NCBI GenBank assembly: GCA_900315425.1
Contig: OMZA01000004.1
Location: forward strand, 62,001-126,000
Source of the DNA: an uncultured Eubacteriales bacterium
GTDB lineage: Bacteria; Bacillota; Clostridia; Lachnospirales; Lachnospiraceae
Length of the DNA: 64,000 bases
Direction of reading: 5' to 3'
Made by a program: the position numbers and the translations under genes. This document shows positions 35,658-46,164 of this stretch, in pieces. The notes under the pieces were generated by a model. It was not told where the DNA came from. It made no database searches and was given only the letters and a program-made list of their open reading frames with translations. Every line of letters begins with the position of its first letter. The stretch's first letter is position 1.

Positions 35658-36755
35658 ATGGATATTTTAAAAAAAGAATTGTATATGAAAAAGGCAATTG
35701 AATTGGCCAAAACTGCAATTGGACATACATCTCCAAATCCTTTGGTAGGATGTGTTGTGGTTAAAAATGGCAATATAATTGCAAAAGCATGTCATGAAAG
35801 ATACGGAGAGTATCATGCAGAAAGAAATGCTTTAACAAGATGTAAAGAAGATACCAATGGTGCGGAATTATTTGTTACACTTGAGCCTTGCTGTCATTAT
35901 GGGAAAACACCACCTTGTACGGAGATTATTATCGAAAAAGGTATTAAAAAGGTATATGTAGGAAGTTTAGACAGTAATCCGATGGTGGCAGGTAAAGGCG
36001 TATCGATACTTAGAGAACATGGGATTCAGGTAGAAACGGGAATCCTTGAAAAAGAGTGTATTGAAATGAATGAAATATTTTACCATTACATAACGAATGA
36101 TACACCTTTTGTTGTGGTAAAATATGCAATGACTTTGGATGGAAAAATATGTTCATGTACAAAAGATGCAAGATATGTCTCCAATGAAACATCCAGAAAG
36201 CATGTACATTTTCTAAGAAAGAAATATAAAGCCATATTAGTAGGGATTAATACAGTAGAAGCTGACAATCCTATGTTAAATTGTAGATTAGATGAGGATC
36301 CGGTTAATCCGATAAGGATAATAATGGATAGTCATTTGAAAATAGATATGAAAAGCAACATTGTTAAGACTGCAAGTGAGTTACCCACAATTATTGCATG
36401 TTTGCCTAAATCCTTAGGTGATAAAAGTGAAGAACTAAAAAAAGCCGGAATAACAATAATGCCTATATCGCCGGATAAAAATGGACATGTAGATATTTAT
36501 GAACTTATGAAAAAACTTCATGATATGAAAATTGATAGCGTGTTAATTGAAGGCGGTGGGGAAATTATAGCTTCGGCCTTAGATGCTAAAATAGTAAATC
36601 GTGTTTATGCTTATGTGGCTCCTAAAATAATAATGGGCTGTGCTAAAAGCCCTGTAGCAGGTCGTGGTATTGAATTAATGAGAGATGCCATAGAATTAAA
36701 AAATACTAAAATAATAGATATGAATGGTGATGTATTAATCACAGGAGTTTTGTAA
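35658..36755 (+). CDS. ribD: Bifunctional riboflavin deaminase/reductase RibD
   Basis: Performs the second and third steps of riboflavin synthesis: deamination of the pyrimidine and reduction of its ribosyl chain. The 365 residues have an N-terminal deaminase domain with zinc ligands in H-A-E (53-55) and P-C-C-H-Y-G-K-T-P-P-C (77-87), and a C-terminal NADPH reductase (about 145-365) with V-K-Y-A-M-T-L-D-G-K and E-G-G-G-E. The start follows GAGG right after the riboswitch terminator. First gene of ribD-ribE-ribBA-ribH. Confidence 0.96.
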   Translation: MDILKKELYMKKAIELAKTAIGHTSPNPLVGCVVVKNGNIIAKACHERYGEYHAERNALTRCKEDTNGAELFVTLEPCCHYGKTPPCTEIIIEKGIKKVYVGSLDSNPMVAGKGVSILREHGIQVETGILEKECIEMNEIFYHYITNDTPFVVVKYAMTLDGKICSCTKDARYVSNETSRKHVHFLRKKYKAILVGINTVEADNPMLNCRLDEDPVNPIRIIMDSHLKIDMKSNIVKTASELPTIIACLPKSLGDKSEELKKAGITIMPISPDKNGHVDIYELMKKLHDMKIDSVLIEGGGEIIASALDAKIVNRVYAYVAPKIIMGCAKSPVAGRGIELMRDAIELKNTKIIDMNGDVLITGVL

Positions 36756-36781
36756 AAATAATCCGTAAAGGCGGTGATAGA

Positions 36782-37429
36782 TTGTTTACTGGAATAGTTG
36801 AAGAAATGGGAAAGGTAGATAGGATATACATTGGCGGACATTCAGGAAAGCTTCGTATAAAAGCAGATAAAGTATTAAAAGGTACTATAATTGGTGATTC
36901 CATTGCAGTTAATGGGGTATGTCTTACCGTTACGGATATGGATGACAACAGCTTTGAAGCAGATGTAATGGCAGAAACTTTTAAAAGAAGCTCTTTATCT
37001 ATGTTAAAGTCGGGTTCTTATGTTAATTTGGAAAGAGCCATGACACCTTCTGGAAGAATGGGAGGACATATAGTATCAGGACACATTGATACCACAGCAG
37101 ATATTATAGAAATAAGGACAGATGAAAATGCTATTTGGTATACACTTAAGATTGAGCCGGAATATTTAAAATATATTGTGGAAAAAGGTTCTGTAGCCAT
37201 CGATGGAACAAGTCTAACCGTGGCATATGTGGATAACAAAAGTTTTAAGGTATCTATAATTCCTCACACTCAAAGTGAAACTATAATGCAGTATAAAAAA
37301 GCAGGAGATATAGTTAATATTGAATGTGATATCATTGGTAAATATGTAGAAAGCCTTTTAAAATTTGATAATAATTCAACTGAAAATAAGGGCATAACAA
37401 TGGATTTCTTAATTGAAAATGGATTTTAA
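36782..37429 (+). CDS. ribE: Riboflavin synthase, alpha chain
   Basis: Turns two lumazine molecules into riboflavin. The 215 residues consist of two similar beta-barrel halves, each with a G-x-S/T-x-x-V-N-G-x-C-L-T-V / D-G-T-S-L-T-V motif and an internal H-x-V-S-G-H-I-D. The start is TTG: the N-terminus M-F-T-G-I-V-E-E is the invariant family start, and an extended ribosome binding site AGGCGGTGAT (36769-36778) supports it. The C-terminus has about 10 residues beyond the second barrel. Confidence 0.95.
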   Translation: MFTGIVEEMGKVDRIYIGGHSGKLRIKADKVLKGTIIGDSIAVNGVCLTVTDMDDNSFEADVMAETFKRSSLSMLKSGSYVNLERAMTPSGRMGGHIVSGHIDTTADIIEIRTDENAIWYTLKIEPEYLKYIVEKGSVAIDGTSLTVAYVDNKSFKVSIIPHTQSETIMQYKKAGDIVNIECDIIGKYVESLLKFDNNSTENKGITMDFLIENGF

Positions 37430-37447
37430 TATAAACGAGGTGACACT

Positions 37448-38650
37448 ATGAATGGATTTGGAACAATAGAAGAAGCTTTACAGGATTTAAAGGATGGTAA
37501 AAACATTTTGGTAATAGACGATCCTGACAGAGAAAATGAAGGAGACATTATTTGCTCTGCAAGACATGCAACTCAGGAAAATATTAACTTTATGGCTAGT
37601 TATGCCAAAGGTCTTATATGCATGCCTATGAGTGAAGAATGGTGTAAAAAGTTAGATCTTAAGCAAATGGTAGATGTAAATACGGATAATCACTCTACTG
37701 CATTTACAGTATCTATTGACCATGTAGATACAACTACAGGTATATCGGCCCAGGAAAGATCATATACGGCTATGAAAACCGTTGAAGAGGGAGCAAAACC
37801 TGAGGATTTCAGAAGACCGGGACATATGTTTCCACTTCAGGCAAGAAAAGGTGGAGTATTAAAGAGGGCAGGTCATACAGAAGCAACTGTAGACCTTATG
37901 GTGCTGGCAGGATTAGAGCCGGTTGGACTTTGCTGTGAAATAATGAGAGAAGATGGAACAATGATGAGAACTTCAGAATTGTTACCATTTGCAAAAGAAC
38001 ATGGGTTAACAGTAATTACCATAGCAGATTTGATAAAATATAGACTTAGAAATGAACTTCTTGTAACAAAGGAAGCTGAAGCTAAAATGCCAACAAAATA
38101 CGGTGATTTTAAGATTCATGGATATATCAACAAATTAAATGGGGAACATCATGTTGCACTTACTATGGGAGATGTGGCTGATGGAAATCCGGTACTTTGC
38201 AGAGTTCATTCAGAGTGCCTTACAGGAGACGTATTTGGCTCATTAAGATGTGACTGTGGTGAACAGTTAGCTGCTGCAATGAAGGCCATTGCTAAAGAGG
38301 GCAGAGGTATTCTTCTCTACATGAGACAGGAGGGAAGAGGAATCGGCCTTATTAATAAAATCAAAGCATACAAGCTACAGGAAGAGGGTTATGATACCGT
38401 AGAAGCCAATATCAAGTTGGGATTTCCGGCAGATATGAGAGATTATGGAATAGGAGCCCAGATTCTATATGATTTAGGAGCAAAGAAACTAAGACTTCTT
38501 ACAAATAATCCTAAGAAAATCAGTGGACTTTCAGGATACGGAATAAGTATTGAAGAAAGAGTGCCAATTCAAATAGCACCTAGCAAATTTGATTTAAAAT
38601 ATCTTAAAACAAAACAGGAAAAAATGGATCATATGACCAATTATCAATAA
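37448..38650 (+). CDS. ribBA: DHBP synthase / GTP cyclohydrolase II fusion RibBA
   Basis: Supplies both precursors of riboflavin: dihydroxybutanone phosphate from ribulose 5-phosphate and the pyrimidine from GTP. The 400 residues show the RibB half (about 1-200) with [10 protein letters not shown] and H-T-E-A-T-V-D, and the RibA half (about 205-400) with [10 protein letters not shown], the zinc cysteines in L-R-C-D-C-G, and R-Q-E-G-R-G-I-G-L. Both active sites look intact. The ribosome binding site is CGAGGTGA. Confidence 0.97.
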   Translation: MNGFGTIEEALQDLKDGKNILVIDDPDRENEGDIICSARHATQENINFMASYAKGLICMPMSEEWCKKLDLKQMVDVNTDNHSTAFTVSIDHVDTTTGISAQERSYTAMKTVEEGAKPEDFRRPGHMFPLQARKGGVLKRAGHTEATVDLMVLAGLEPVGLCCEIMREDGTMMRTSELLPFAKEHGLTVITIADLIKYRLRNELLVTKEAEAKMPTKYGDFKIHGYINKLNGEHHVALTMGDVADGNPVLCRVHSECLTGDVFGSLRCDCGEQLAAAMKAIAKEGRGILLYMRQEGRGIGLINKIKAYKLQEEGYDTVEANIKLGFPADMRDYGIGAQILYDLGAKKLRLLTNNPKKISGLSGYGISIEERVPIQIAPSKFDLKYLKTKQEKMDHMTNYQ

Positions 38651-38675
38651 AATACAAGGAAGGAAAGAAATAAAA

Positions 38676-39137
38676 ATGAAAGTATTAGAAGGAAAATTAA
38701 ACGCAGAAGGCGCAAAAATCGGAATGGTAGCCGCAAGATTTAACGATTTTATTGTATCAAGACTTGTAGATGGAGCAGAAGATGCACTAGTAAGACATGG
38801 AGTAAACCCAGATGACATTACTCTTGCAAAGGTTCCAGGAGCATTTGAAATCCCATTAGTTGCAAAGAAAATGGCTGAATCAGGAAAATATGATGCTGTT
38901 ATTTGTCTTGGTGCTGTAATTAAAGGCTCAACAAGTCATTATGATCTTGTATGTAATGAAACAAGCAAAGGAATTGCTCAGGTAAGCCTTGAAACAGGTG
39001 TTCCAACATTATTTGGAGTTATTACAACAGATAATATTGAACAGGCAATTGAGAGAGCTGGAACAAAGGCCGGAAATAAAGGATATGATGTGGCATGTTC
39101 AGCAATTGAAATGATTAATTTAGGAAATCAGTTATAA
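38676..39137 (+). CDS. ribH: 6,7-dimethyl-8-ribityllumazine synthase
   Basis: Condenses the two riboflavin precursors into lumazine; family members form 60-subunit shells or pentamers. The 153 residues have the N-terminal A-R-F-N-D-F-I, the V-P-G-A-F-E-I-P block, the [12 protein letters not shown] active-site loop with the catalytic His, and F-G-V-I-T-T-D-N. The start follows AAGGAAGGAAAG. It ends the riboflavin operon. No transporter RibU is adjacent. Confidence 0.96.
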   Translation: MKVLEGKLNAEGAKIGMVAARFNDFIVSRLVDGAEDALVRHGVNPDDITLAKVPGAFEIPLVAKKMAESGKYDAVICLGAVIKGSTSHYDLVCNETSKGIAQVSLETGVPTLFGVITTDNIEQAIERAGTKAGNKGYDVACSAIEMINLGNQL

Positions 39138-39193
39138 AATATATAATGCCCTGGTTATTTGAAGTAAAATTTAAATGGCTAGGGCTTACTTTA

Positions 39194-39222
39194 TTGAAAA
39201 ATATAAAAAAATATTATAAAAT
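39194..39222 (+). promoter_or_regulatory. Sigma-A promoter of leuB
   Basis: TTGAAA (39194-39199), a 17-base spacer and TAAAAT (39217-39222), 38 bases before leuB. It rules out the longer in-frame leuB start at 39146. Confidence 0.7.
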
Positions 39223-39259
39223 AGCTTGTAATGTTTTATTAAAAGAAAAGAGGGATATC

Positions 39260-40342
39260 ATGGAATTAAATGTAGCAGTGATGTCTGGAGATGGAATTGG
39301 TCCAGAAATCGTAGGCGAAGCCAGAAAAGTACTAGAGAAAATTGGACAGAAGTATGGACACACATTTAACTTTAGTGATGTGTTAATTGGCGGTATTTCC
39401 ATTGATACTTATGGAGTTCCCCTTACAGATGAAGCTATTGAGGTTTGTAAAAAAAGTGACGCTGTTTTACTGGGAGCCGTTGGCGGTATCGTTGGAAAAG
39501 ACAAGTGGTATGAACTTGAACCATCGCTTAGACCGGAAGCAGGTCTTTTAAAGATACGAAAGTCCTTAGGACTATATGCCAACTTAAGACCAGCATATTT
39601 ATATAAAGAATTATATAAAGCATGTCCATTAAAAGAAGAGATAGCTGAAGCAGGATTTGACATGATTATAGTCAGAGAGCTTACAGGTGGTCTTTATTTT
39701 GGAGATAAGAAGACAGAAGAAATAGATGGTAAACTTGTAGCAACAGATACATTGGTATATAGCGAGGATGAGATTAGAAGAATCGTTATTACAGGATTTG
39801 AAACAGCTATGAAGAGAAACAAGAATCTTATTAGTGTTGATAAGGCAAATGTTTTGGATTCATCAAGATTATGGCAGAAAGTAGTAGCTGATGTTGCTAA
39901 GGATTATCCTGAAGTTAAAGTAAGTAATATGTTAGTTGATAACTGTGCAATGCAGCTTGTAAAAGATCCGGCACAGTTTGATGTTATAGTTACAGAGAAT
40001 ACATTTGGTGATATATTATCAGATGAGGCAAGTATGATTACAGGTTCCATTGGAATGCTTCCATCAGCTAGCCTTGGATATAATAAAATGGGCTTATATG
40101 AGCCAAGTCATGGTGCAGCTCCGGATATTGCCGGCAAAGATATTGCTAATCCACTTGCAACAATTCTTTCGGCAGCCATGATGTTAAGATATTCATTTGA
40201 TTTGGATAAAGAAGCAGATGATATTGAGAGAGCAGTAAAACAGGTGCTAAGTGATGGCATCAGAACAATTGATATTATGTCAGAGGGTATGACTCAGGTG
40301 GGATGTAAAGCCATGGGTGATGCAGTCTGTGAAAGAATCTAA
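39260..40342 (+). CDS. leuB: 3-isopropylmalate dehydrogenase
   Basis: Third step of leucine synthesis, NAD-dependent oxidation and decarboxylation of 3-isopropylmalate. The 360 residues show the N-terminal G-D-G-I-G-P-E-I, the substrate loop [23 protein letters not shown], and the Mg/NAD block with [19 protein letters not shown] and H-G-A-A-P-D-I-A-G. The ATG at 39260 follows AGAGGGA. leuA, leuC and leuD are not here; ilvD and ilvB follow, so it is a partial branched-chain operon. Confidence 0.95.
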   Translation: MELNVAVMSGDGIGPEIVGEARKVLEKIGQKYGHTFNFSDVLIGGISIDTYGVPLTDEAIEVCKKSDAVLLGAVGGIVGKDKWYELEPSLRPEAGLLKIRKSLGLYANLRPAYLYKELYKACPLKEEIAEAGFDMIIVRELTGGLYFGDKKTEEIDGKLVATDTLVYSEDEIRRIVITGFETAMKRNKNLISVDKANVLDSSRLWQKVVADVAKDYPEVKVSNMLVDNCAMQLVKDPAQFDVIVTENTFGDILSDEASMITGSIGMLPSASLGYNKMGLYEPSHGAAPDIAGKDIANPLATILSAAMMLRYSFDLDKEADDIERAVKQVLSDGIRTIDIMSEGMTQVGCKAMGDAVCERI

Positions 40343-40375
40343 TAATATCAAAATAAGAAAGTGTAGGTCGTGTTT

Positions 40376-42049
40376 ATGAAGAGTGATAGTGTAAAAAAAG
40401 GTATTGCAACAGCGCCACAGCGTTCGTTGTTTAATGCGTTAGGATTAACAAAAGAAGAATTAGAAAAACCATTGGTAGGTATCGTAAGTTCATATAATGA
40501 AATCGTACCGGGACATATGAATATAGACAAGATAGTAGAAGCAGTTAAGCTTGGTGTAGCAATGGCAGGAGGAACACCTATAGTATTCCCGGCAATTGCA
40601 GTATGTGATGGTATTGCCATGGGACATGTGGGAATGAAATATTCTCTTGTAACAAGAGATTTGATTGCAGATTCTACAGAATGTATGGCATTAGCACATG
40701 CTTTTGATGCCCTTGTTATGGTTCCAAACTGTGATAAGAATGTTCCAGGACTTCTTATGGCAGCAGCAAGACTTAATTTACCAACAGTATTTGTCAGCGG
40801 TGGTCCAATGCTTGCAGGACATGTAAAGGGTTCAAAGACATCCCTTTCAAGTATGTTTGAGGCAGTTGGTTCATATGCAGCAGGTAAGATGACAGAAGAA
40901 GATGTAGATGACTTTGTTGCACATGCATGTCCAACCTGTGGTTCATGTTCAGGTATGTACACAGCTAATTCCATGAACTGTTTAACAGAGGCAATTGGTA
41001 TGGGTCTTAAAGGAAATGGTACCATTCCAGCTGTTTATTCAGAAAGAATCAAACTTGCAAAACATGCAGGTATGAAGGTTATGGAACTTTTAGAGAAGAA
41101 CATAAGACCAAGAGATATCCTTACATATGAGGCCTTTGAAAATGCTTTGGCAGTAGATATGGCTCTTGGATGTTCAACAAATACAATGCTTCATATTCCG
41201 GCTATTGCACATGAAGCTGGAGTTGAGATAAATCTTGATATGGCAAATGAGATAAGTGATAGAACACCTAACCTTTGTCATCTTGCACCAGCAGGACATG
41301 CTTACATTGAAGAACTCAATGAAGCAGGTGGTATCTATGCAGTTATGAAAGAGTTAAGTAAAAAGAATCTTCTTCACCTTGACCTTATAACAGCAACAGG
41401 TAAGACAGTTGGTGAAAATATTGAGAATTCAATTAACAAGAACCCAGAGATTATCAGACCTATTGATAATCCATATACAGAAAAGGGTGGAATCGCAGTA
41501 TTACGTGGAAATATAGCTCCAGATAGTTGTGTAGTTAAGCGTTCAGCTGTAGTTCCAGAGATGTTAAAGCACGAAGGACCAGCAAGAGTATTTGATTGTG
41601 AAGAAGATGCAATTGCAGCCATCAGAGGCGGAAAGATTGTAGCCGGTGATGTAGTAGTTATCAGATACGAGGGACCAAAGGGTGGCCCTGGTATGAGAGA
41701 AATGCTTAATCCAACATCTGCTATTGCAGGTATGGGACTTGGTTCAAGCGTAGCTCTTATTACAGATGGTAGATTCTCAGGAGCATCAAGAGGAGCATCA
41801 ATTGGACATGTTTCTCCGGAAGCAGCAGTTGGTGGACCAATTGGACTTATAGAAGAAGGAGATATCATTAAGATTGATATCAATGCTAATACAATAAATG
41901 TAGACCTTACAGACGAAGAATTGGCAGCTAGAAAAGCAAAATGGCAGCCAAAGGAACCTAAGGTTAAAACAGGATATCTTGCTAGATACGCATCTCTTGT
42001 AACTTCAGCAAACACAGGTGCAATTCTAAAAAAAGCAGGGGAACAGTAA
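40376..42049 (+). CDS. ilvD: Dihydroxy-acid dehydratase
   Basis: Fourth step of isoleucine and valine synthesis. The 557 residues contain the iron-sulfur cysteines in P-N-C-D-K-N-V-P-G and [10 protein letters not shown], and the family blocks [12 protein letters not shown] and [10 protein letters not shown]. The Cys pattern suits the oxygen-labile [4Fe-4S] form, consistent with an anaerobe. The ATG at 40376 follows TAGGTCG and is preferred over a GTG six bases upstream. It lies 33 bases after leuB. Confidence 0.96.
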   Translation: MKSDSVKKGIATAPQRSLFNALGLTKEELEKPLVGIVSSYNEIVPGHMNIDKIVEAVKLGVAMAGGTPIVFPAIAVCDGIAMGHVGMKYSLVTRDLIADSTECMALAHAFDALVMVPNCDKNVPGLLMAAARLNLPTVFVSGGPMLAGHVKGSKTSLSSMFEAVGSYAAGKMTEEDVDDFVAHACPTCGSCSGMYTANSMNCLTEAIGMGLKGNGTIPAVYSERIKLAKHAGMKVMELLEKNIRPRDILTYEAFENALAVDMALGCSTNTMLHIPAIAHEAGVEINLDMANEISDRTPNLCHLAPAGHAYIEELNEAGGIYAVMKELSKKNLLHLDLITATGKTVGENIENSINKNPEIIRPIDNPYTEKGGIAVLRGNIAPDSCVVKRSAVVPEMLKHEGPARVFDCEEDAIAAIRGGKIVAGDVVVIRYEGPKGGPGMREMLNPTSAIAGMGLGSSVALITDGRFSGASRGASIGHVSPEAAVGGPIGLIEEGDIIKIDINANTINVDLTDEELAARKAKWQPKEPKVKTGYLARYASLVTSANTGAILKKAGEQ

Positions 42050-42103
42050 TTAAAGTTAATAATTAAATTAATATAAAAGAAGCAATAGAAAAGAGGGAAC
42101 AAT

Positions 42104-43795
42104 ATGTTATTAACAGGCTCAGAGATAGTAATCGAATGTTTAAAAGAACAGGGTGTTGATACTGTATTTGGTTATCCAGGTGGAACTATTCTTAATGTAT
42201 ATGATGAATTATACAAACATTCAGATGAAATCAAACATTATCTTACATCTCATGAACAGGGTGCAGCTCATGCTGCAGATGGATATGCTCGTTCAACTGG
42301 AAAAGTTGGTGTGTGTATGGCAACATCAGGTCCAGGTGCTACAAACCTTGTAACAGGTATTGCAACAGCTTATATGGATTCTATTCCAGTGGTAGCAATC
42401 ACAGCAAATGTAGCTAAGGCAGCTCTTGGTAAAGATTCATTCCAGGAGGTTGATATAGTTGGTGTTACAATGCCAATTACAAAACACAATTTCATGGTAA
42501 GAGACGTGGAAAGCCTTGCGGATACACTTAGAAAAGCATTTTATGTAGCACAGTCAGGAAGACCAGGTCCTGTATTAGTTGATATTACAAAGGATGCTAC
42601 AGCAAACAAAACAGATTACACATATCAGGCTCCTAAAAAAATAGAGAGATCTACAGATAAGATTGAAGGAAAAGATATTGAGGCAGCTGTAAAACTTATT
42701 AATAAGTCAAAGAAACCATTTATCTATGTTGGTGGTGGATGTGTACTTTCAGGTGCATCGGATGAGCTTAAAGAATTCGTGGAAAAGGTAAATGCTCCAG
42801 TGTGCGATTCTCTTATGGGTAAGGGTGCATTTGATGGAACAAATCCATTATATACAGGAATGATTGGAATGCACGGAACAAAAGCATCTAACTTTGCAGC
42901 AAATGAATGTGACCTTCTTATTGCAATAGGTGCAAGATTCTCAGACAGAGTTATTGGAAATGCAAAGAAGTTTGCCAGTCATGCAAAGGTTCTTCATATA
43001 GATGTAGATCCAGCAGAGATTAACAAGAATATTAAAACAAATGCCAGTGTAATTGGAGATGTTAAAGAAGTTCTTAAGTTATTAAACTCTAAGATTACAA
43101 GAGTTGAAAGAAAAGAGTGGATTGAGCATGTAGAAGAGCTTTCTAATAAATATCCACTTACATATACAAAGAACCAGCTTAACGGACCATATGTTATGCA
43201 GAGATTATATGAGATAACAAATGGAGACGCTATTATCACAACAGAGGTTGGTCAGAATCAGATGTGGGCAGCTCAGTTCTACAAGTATTCAAGACCAAGA
43301 CAGCTAATTACATCAGGTGGAGCTGGAACAATGGGATATGGACTTGGAGCAGCTATTGGAACAAAAATATCTCATCCGGATAAGATTGTTGTAAATGTTG
43401 CCGGTGACGGATGCTTTAGAATGAATTTAAACGAAATTGCTACAGCATCAAGATATAATGTAAAAGTTATTGAGCTTGTTCTTAACAATTCAGTTCTAGG
43501 AATGGTTAGACAGTGGCAGAATCTTTTCTATGGTAAGAGATTCTCGAATACAACTATTGATGATAAAGTTGATTTTGTTAAGGTTGCTGAAGGCCTTGGA
43601 GCTAAGGGAATCTTACTTGATAAATACGAAGATGTAGATAAAGTACTTAAAGAAGCTATTGAAGCAGATGGACCTGTAGTTATTGATTGTAGAATCGATG
43701 AAGATGATATGGTATTCCCAATGGTAGCTCCAGGAGCACCTATTGCAGAAGCATTTTCTCAGGAGGATCTTGCAGCAAAGGGACTTGACGCTTAA
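42104..43795 (+). CDS. ilvB: Acetolactate synthase, large (catalytic) subunit
   Basis: First common step of branched-chain amino acid synthesis: a ThDP-dependent enzyme of 563 residues. The ThDP-activating Glu is in T-S-H-E-Q-G-A-A-H-A, the FAD-binding middle domain is complete, and the ThDP motif begins G-D-G-C-F and ends V-L-N-N. The biosynthetic rather than catabolic form is suggested by the E-V-G-Q-N-Q-M-W-A block. No small subunit gene ilvN and no ilvC follow, so the regulatory partner must be elsewhere. The ribosome binding site is AGAGGGA. Confidence 0.95.
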   Translation: MLLTGSEIVIECLKEQGVDTVFGYPGGTILNVYDELYKHSDEIKHYLTSHEQGAAHAADGYARSTGKVGVCMATSGPGATNLVTGIATAYMDSIPVVAITANVAKAALGKDSFQEVDIVGVTMPITKHNFMVRDVESLADTLRKAFYVAQSGRPGPVLVDITKDATANKTDYTYQAPKKIERSTDKIEGKDIEAAVKLINKSKKPFIYVGGGCVLSGASDELKEFVEKVNAPVCDSLMGKGAFDGTNPLYTGMIGMHGTKASNFAANECDLLIAIGARFSDRVIGNAKKFASHAKVLHIDVDPAEINKNIKTNASVIGDVKEVLKLLNSKITRVERKEWIEHVEELSNKYPLTYTKNQLNGPYVMQRLYEITNGDAIITTEVGQNQMWAAQFYKYSRPRQLITSGGAGTMGYGLGAAIGTKISHPDKIVVNVAGDGCFRMNLNEIATASRYNVKVIELVLNNSVLGMVRQWQNLFYGKRFSNTTIDDKVDFVKVAEGLGAKGILLDKYEDVDKVLKEAIEADGPVVIDCRIDEDDMVFPMVAPGAPIAEAFSQEDLAAKGLDA

Positions 43796-43856
43796 TTAAG
43801 CAGGTTGTAGAATCGTTAATAGCGATTTTGAAAAAATAAGAAAAGAGGACTAAAAA

Positions 43857-44945
43857 GTGAGCAGAGTTTATAATTTTTCAGCTGGACCAGCTGTATTACC
43901 AGAAGAGGTTTTAAAAGAAGCAGCAGAAGAGATGCTTGATTATAAGGAATGTGGAATGTCTGTTATGGAGATGAGCCACAGATCTGCAGATTTTCAGCAG
44001 ATCATAGATGATGCTGAGGCAGACCTTAGAGATTTAATGGGAATTCCTGATAATTACAAGGTATTATTCCTTCAGGGTGGAGCATCTACACAGTTTGCTA
44101 TGATTCCAATGAATTTTTCAAAAACAAAGAATGGAGTAGCTGATTATATTATTACAGGACAGTGGGCTAAAAAAGCATATCAGGAAGCTAAGAAGTTTAT
44201 CAATGCTAAAGTAGTAGCTTCTTCAGAAGATAAGACATATTCTTATATTCCGGATTGCTCTGATCTTGATATTGATGACGATGCTGATTACGTATATATC
44301 TGCGAGAACAATACAATATATGGAACAAAATATAAAACATTACCAAATACAAAGGGCAAAACTCTTATTTCAGATGTTTCATCATGCTTCCTTTCAGAGC
44401 CAATTGATGTAAGCAAGTATGGTGTAATATATGGTGGTGTTCAGAAGAACGTTGGACCAGCTGGTGTAGTTATTGCTATTATCAGAGAGGATCTTATTCC
44501 TACAGAGGAACTTGCTGATGTTCCTACAATGTTACAGTACAAGACACATGCTGATAAAGGATCTATGTACAATACACCTCCATGCTACAACATTTATATG
44601 TGTGGTAAGGTATTTAAATGGATTAAAGCACAGGGTGGACTTCAGGCAATGAAAGAAAAGAATGAAGCTAAGGCAAAAGTTCTTTATGATTTCCTTGATT
44701 CAAGCAAATTATTCAAGGGAACAGTTGTTAAAGAAGACCGTTCACTTATGAATGTTCCATTTGTAACAGGTGATAAGGATCTTGATGCAAAATTTGTTGC
44801 TGAAGCAAAAGCAGCAGGATTAGTTAATCTTAAAGGACATAGAACAGTTGGTGGTATGAGAGCAAGTATTTATAATGCTATGCCAATTGAAGGTGTTCAG
44901 AAATTAGTTGAATTCATGAAGAAATTCGAAGAAGAGAATTCATAA
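43857..44945 (+). CDS. serC: Phosphoserine aminotransferase
   Basis: PLP enzyme making O-phosphoserine from phosphohydroxypyruvate and glutamate; 362 residues. The N-terminus N-F-S-A-G-P-A-V-L-P, the P-loop-like F-L-Q-G-G-A-S-T-Q-F, and the PLP lysine in G-V-Q-K-N-V-G-P-A-G are clear. The start is GTG with AAAGAGGA upstream; the conserved N-terminus fixes it. It is followed after 30 bases by the dehydrogenase that supplies its substrate. Confidence 0.96.
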   Translation: MSRVYNFSAGPAVLPEEVLKEAAEEMLDYKECGMSVMEMSHRSADFQQIIDDAEADLRDLMGIPDNYKVLFLQGGASTQFAMIPMNFSKTKNGVADYIITGQWAKKAYQEAKKFINAKVVASSEDKTYSYIPDCSDLDIDDDADYVYICENNTIYGTKYKTLPNTKGKTLISDVSSCFLSEPIDVSKYGVIYGGVQKNVGPAGVVIAIIREDLIPTEELADVPTMLQYKTHADKGSMYNTPPCYNIYMCGKVFKWIKAQGGLQAMKEKNEAKAKVLYDFLDSSKLFKGTVVKEDRSLMNVPFVTGDKDLDAKFVAEAKAAGLVNLKGHRTVGGMRASIYNAMPIEGVQKLVEFMKKFEEENS

Positions 44946-44975
44946 TATAGCAACTTATAGGAAAGGAATATTAAA

Positions 44976-46139
44976 ATGAGTAAGATTAATTGTTTAAACC
45001 CTATCTCAAATAAAGGACTTGATCTTTTTACAAGTGATTATGAGATAGTTGATGATTATAATAGCGCAGACGCTGTACTTGTAAGATCTGCATCAATGCA
45101 TGAGCTTGATCTCCCAGAATCTTTAAAGGCAGTTGCCAGAGCAGGTGCAGGAGTTAACAACATTCCACTTGATAAATGTGCAGATAAAGGTATTGTAGTT
45201 TTCAATACACCAGGAGCTAATGCTAATGGTGTTAAGGAGCTTGTTTTAGCTGCAATGTTACTTGCTTCAAGAGATATCGTTGGAAGTAATGCATGGGTTA
45301 AAGAGAACAAAGATGATGAAAATATTGCTAAAACTGCAGAGAAGGCAAAGAAGAATTTTGCAGGTACAGAATTAGCAGGAAAGAAACTTGGTGTTATCGG
45401 ACTTGGTGCTATTGGTATCAAAGTTGCTAATACAGCTACACACCTTGGAATGGAAGTATATGGATATGATCCATATATCTCAGTAAACAGTGCATGGAAC
45501 CTTTCAAGAAATGTAAAACACATTTCTGATGTAAATGATATTTACAGAGAGTGTGACTTTATTACAATTCATGTTCCAGCATTAGATAGCACAAAGGGAA
45601 TGATTAACGAAGATGCTATCGCTCTTATGAAAGATGGAGTTATCATTCTTAACTATGCAAGAGATATTCTTGTAGATGAAGAGGCAGTTGCTAAGGCTAT
45701 AAAAGATGGTAAGGTAAGACATTACATGACAGATTTTGCTAATCCATTATCTTCATCAATGGAAGGTGCCTTTGTTACAACACATATCGGAGCTTCAACA
45801 GAAGAGTCTGAAGAAAACTGTGCAATAATGGCTGTAAATGAGATTAAAGATTTCCTTGAAAATGGAAATATTAAGAATTCAGTAAACTATCCAAACTGTG
45901 ATATGGGTGTTTGCAATACAACAGCAAGAGTAACAATTATGCATAAGAATATTCCAAACATGGTTAGCTCAGTAACATCTGTATTTGCTAAGGAAAATAT
46001 CAATATAGCAGAAGTTGCAGATAAGTCAAAGGGAGAGTATGCATACATGGTACTTGATCTTGACGGAACTGTTTCAGATGCAGTTGTTAAAGAAATTGAA
46101 GCAGTTGAAGGAATTATCAAAGTAAGAGTTATAAAATAA
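44976..46139 (+). CDS. serA: D-3-phosphoglycerate dehydrogenase family protein
   Basis: First step of serine synthesis by context; 387 residues. The NAD-binding motif is G-L-G-A-I-G (142-147), the substrate Arg is R229 in N-Y-A-R-D, and the catalytic His is H270 in T-H-I-G-A-S-T. The catalytic Glu found at this point in classical PGDHs (x-E-P) is absent: the segment reads T-D-F-A-N-P, with Asn at 256. A C-terminal ACT domain (about 315-387) suggests control by serine. The ribosome binding site is GGAAAGGA. It lies between serC and a DUF1015 gene, a gene order seen in other Firmicutes. Confidence 0.9.
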   Translation: MSKINCLNPISNKGLDLFTSDYEIVDDYNSADAVLVRSASMHELDLPESLKAVARAGAGVNNIPLDKCADKGIVVFNTPGANANGVKELVLAAMLLASRDIVGSNAWVKENKDDENIAKTAEKAKKNFAGTELAGKKLGVIGLGAIGIKVANTATHLGMEVYGYDPYISVNSAWNLSRNVKHISDVNDIYRECDFITIHVPALDSTKGMINEDAIALMKDGVIILNYARDILVDEEAVAKAIKDGKVRHYMTDFANPLSSSMEGAFVTTHIGASTEESEENCAIMAVNEIKDFLENGNIKNSVNYPNCDMGVCNTTARVTIMHKNIPNMVSSVTSVFAKENINIAEVADKSKGEYAYMVLDLDGTVSDAVVKEIEAVEGIIKVRVIK

Positions 46140-46164
46140 TTTGAAAATTATTAAATGACATAAT

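Noticed and set aside
39146..39259. In-frame 38-codon extension of leuB as longer N-terminus or leader peptide
   Set aside because: A good promoter lies inside it (39194-39222), so it is not transcribed from there; it has no stop codon before leuB and no run of Leu codons, and the family start fits the ATG at 39260.
40348..41025. 225-codon open frame on the minus strand
   Set aside because: Opposite the start of ilvD; low-complexity Ser/Pro/Ala composition typical of antisense readings.
41374..42102. 242-codon open frame on the minus strand
   Set aside because: It lies fully opposite ilvD, which is an unmistakable enzyme with all family motifs. It has no ribosome binding site or recognisable domain.
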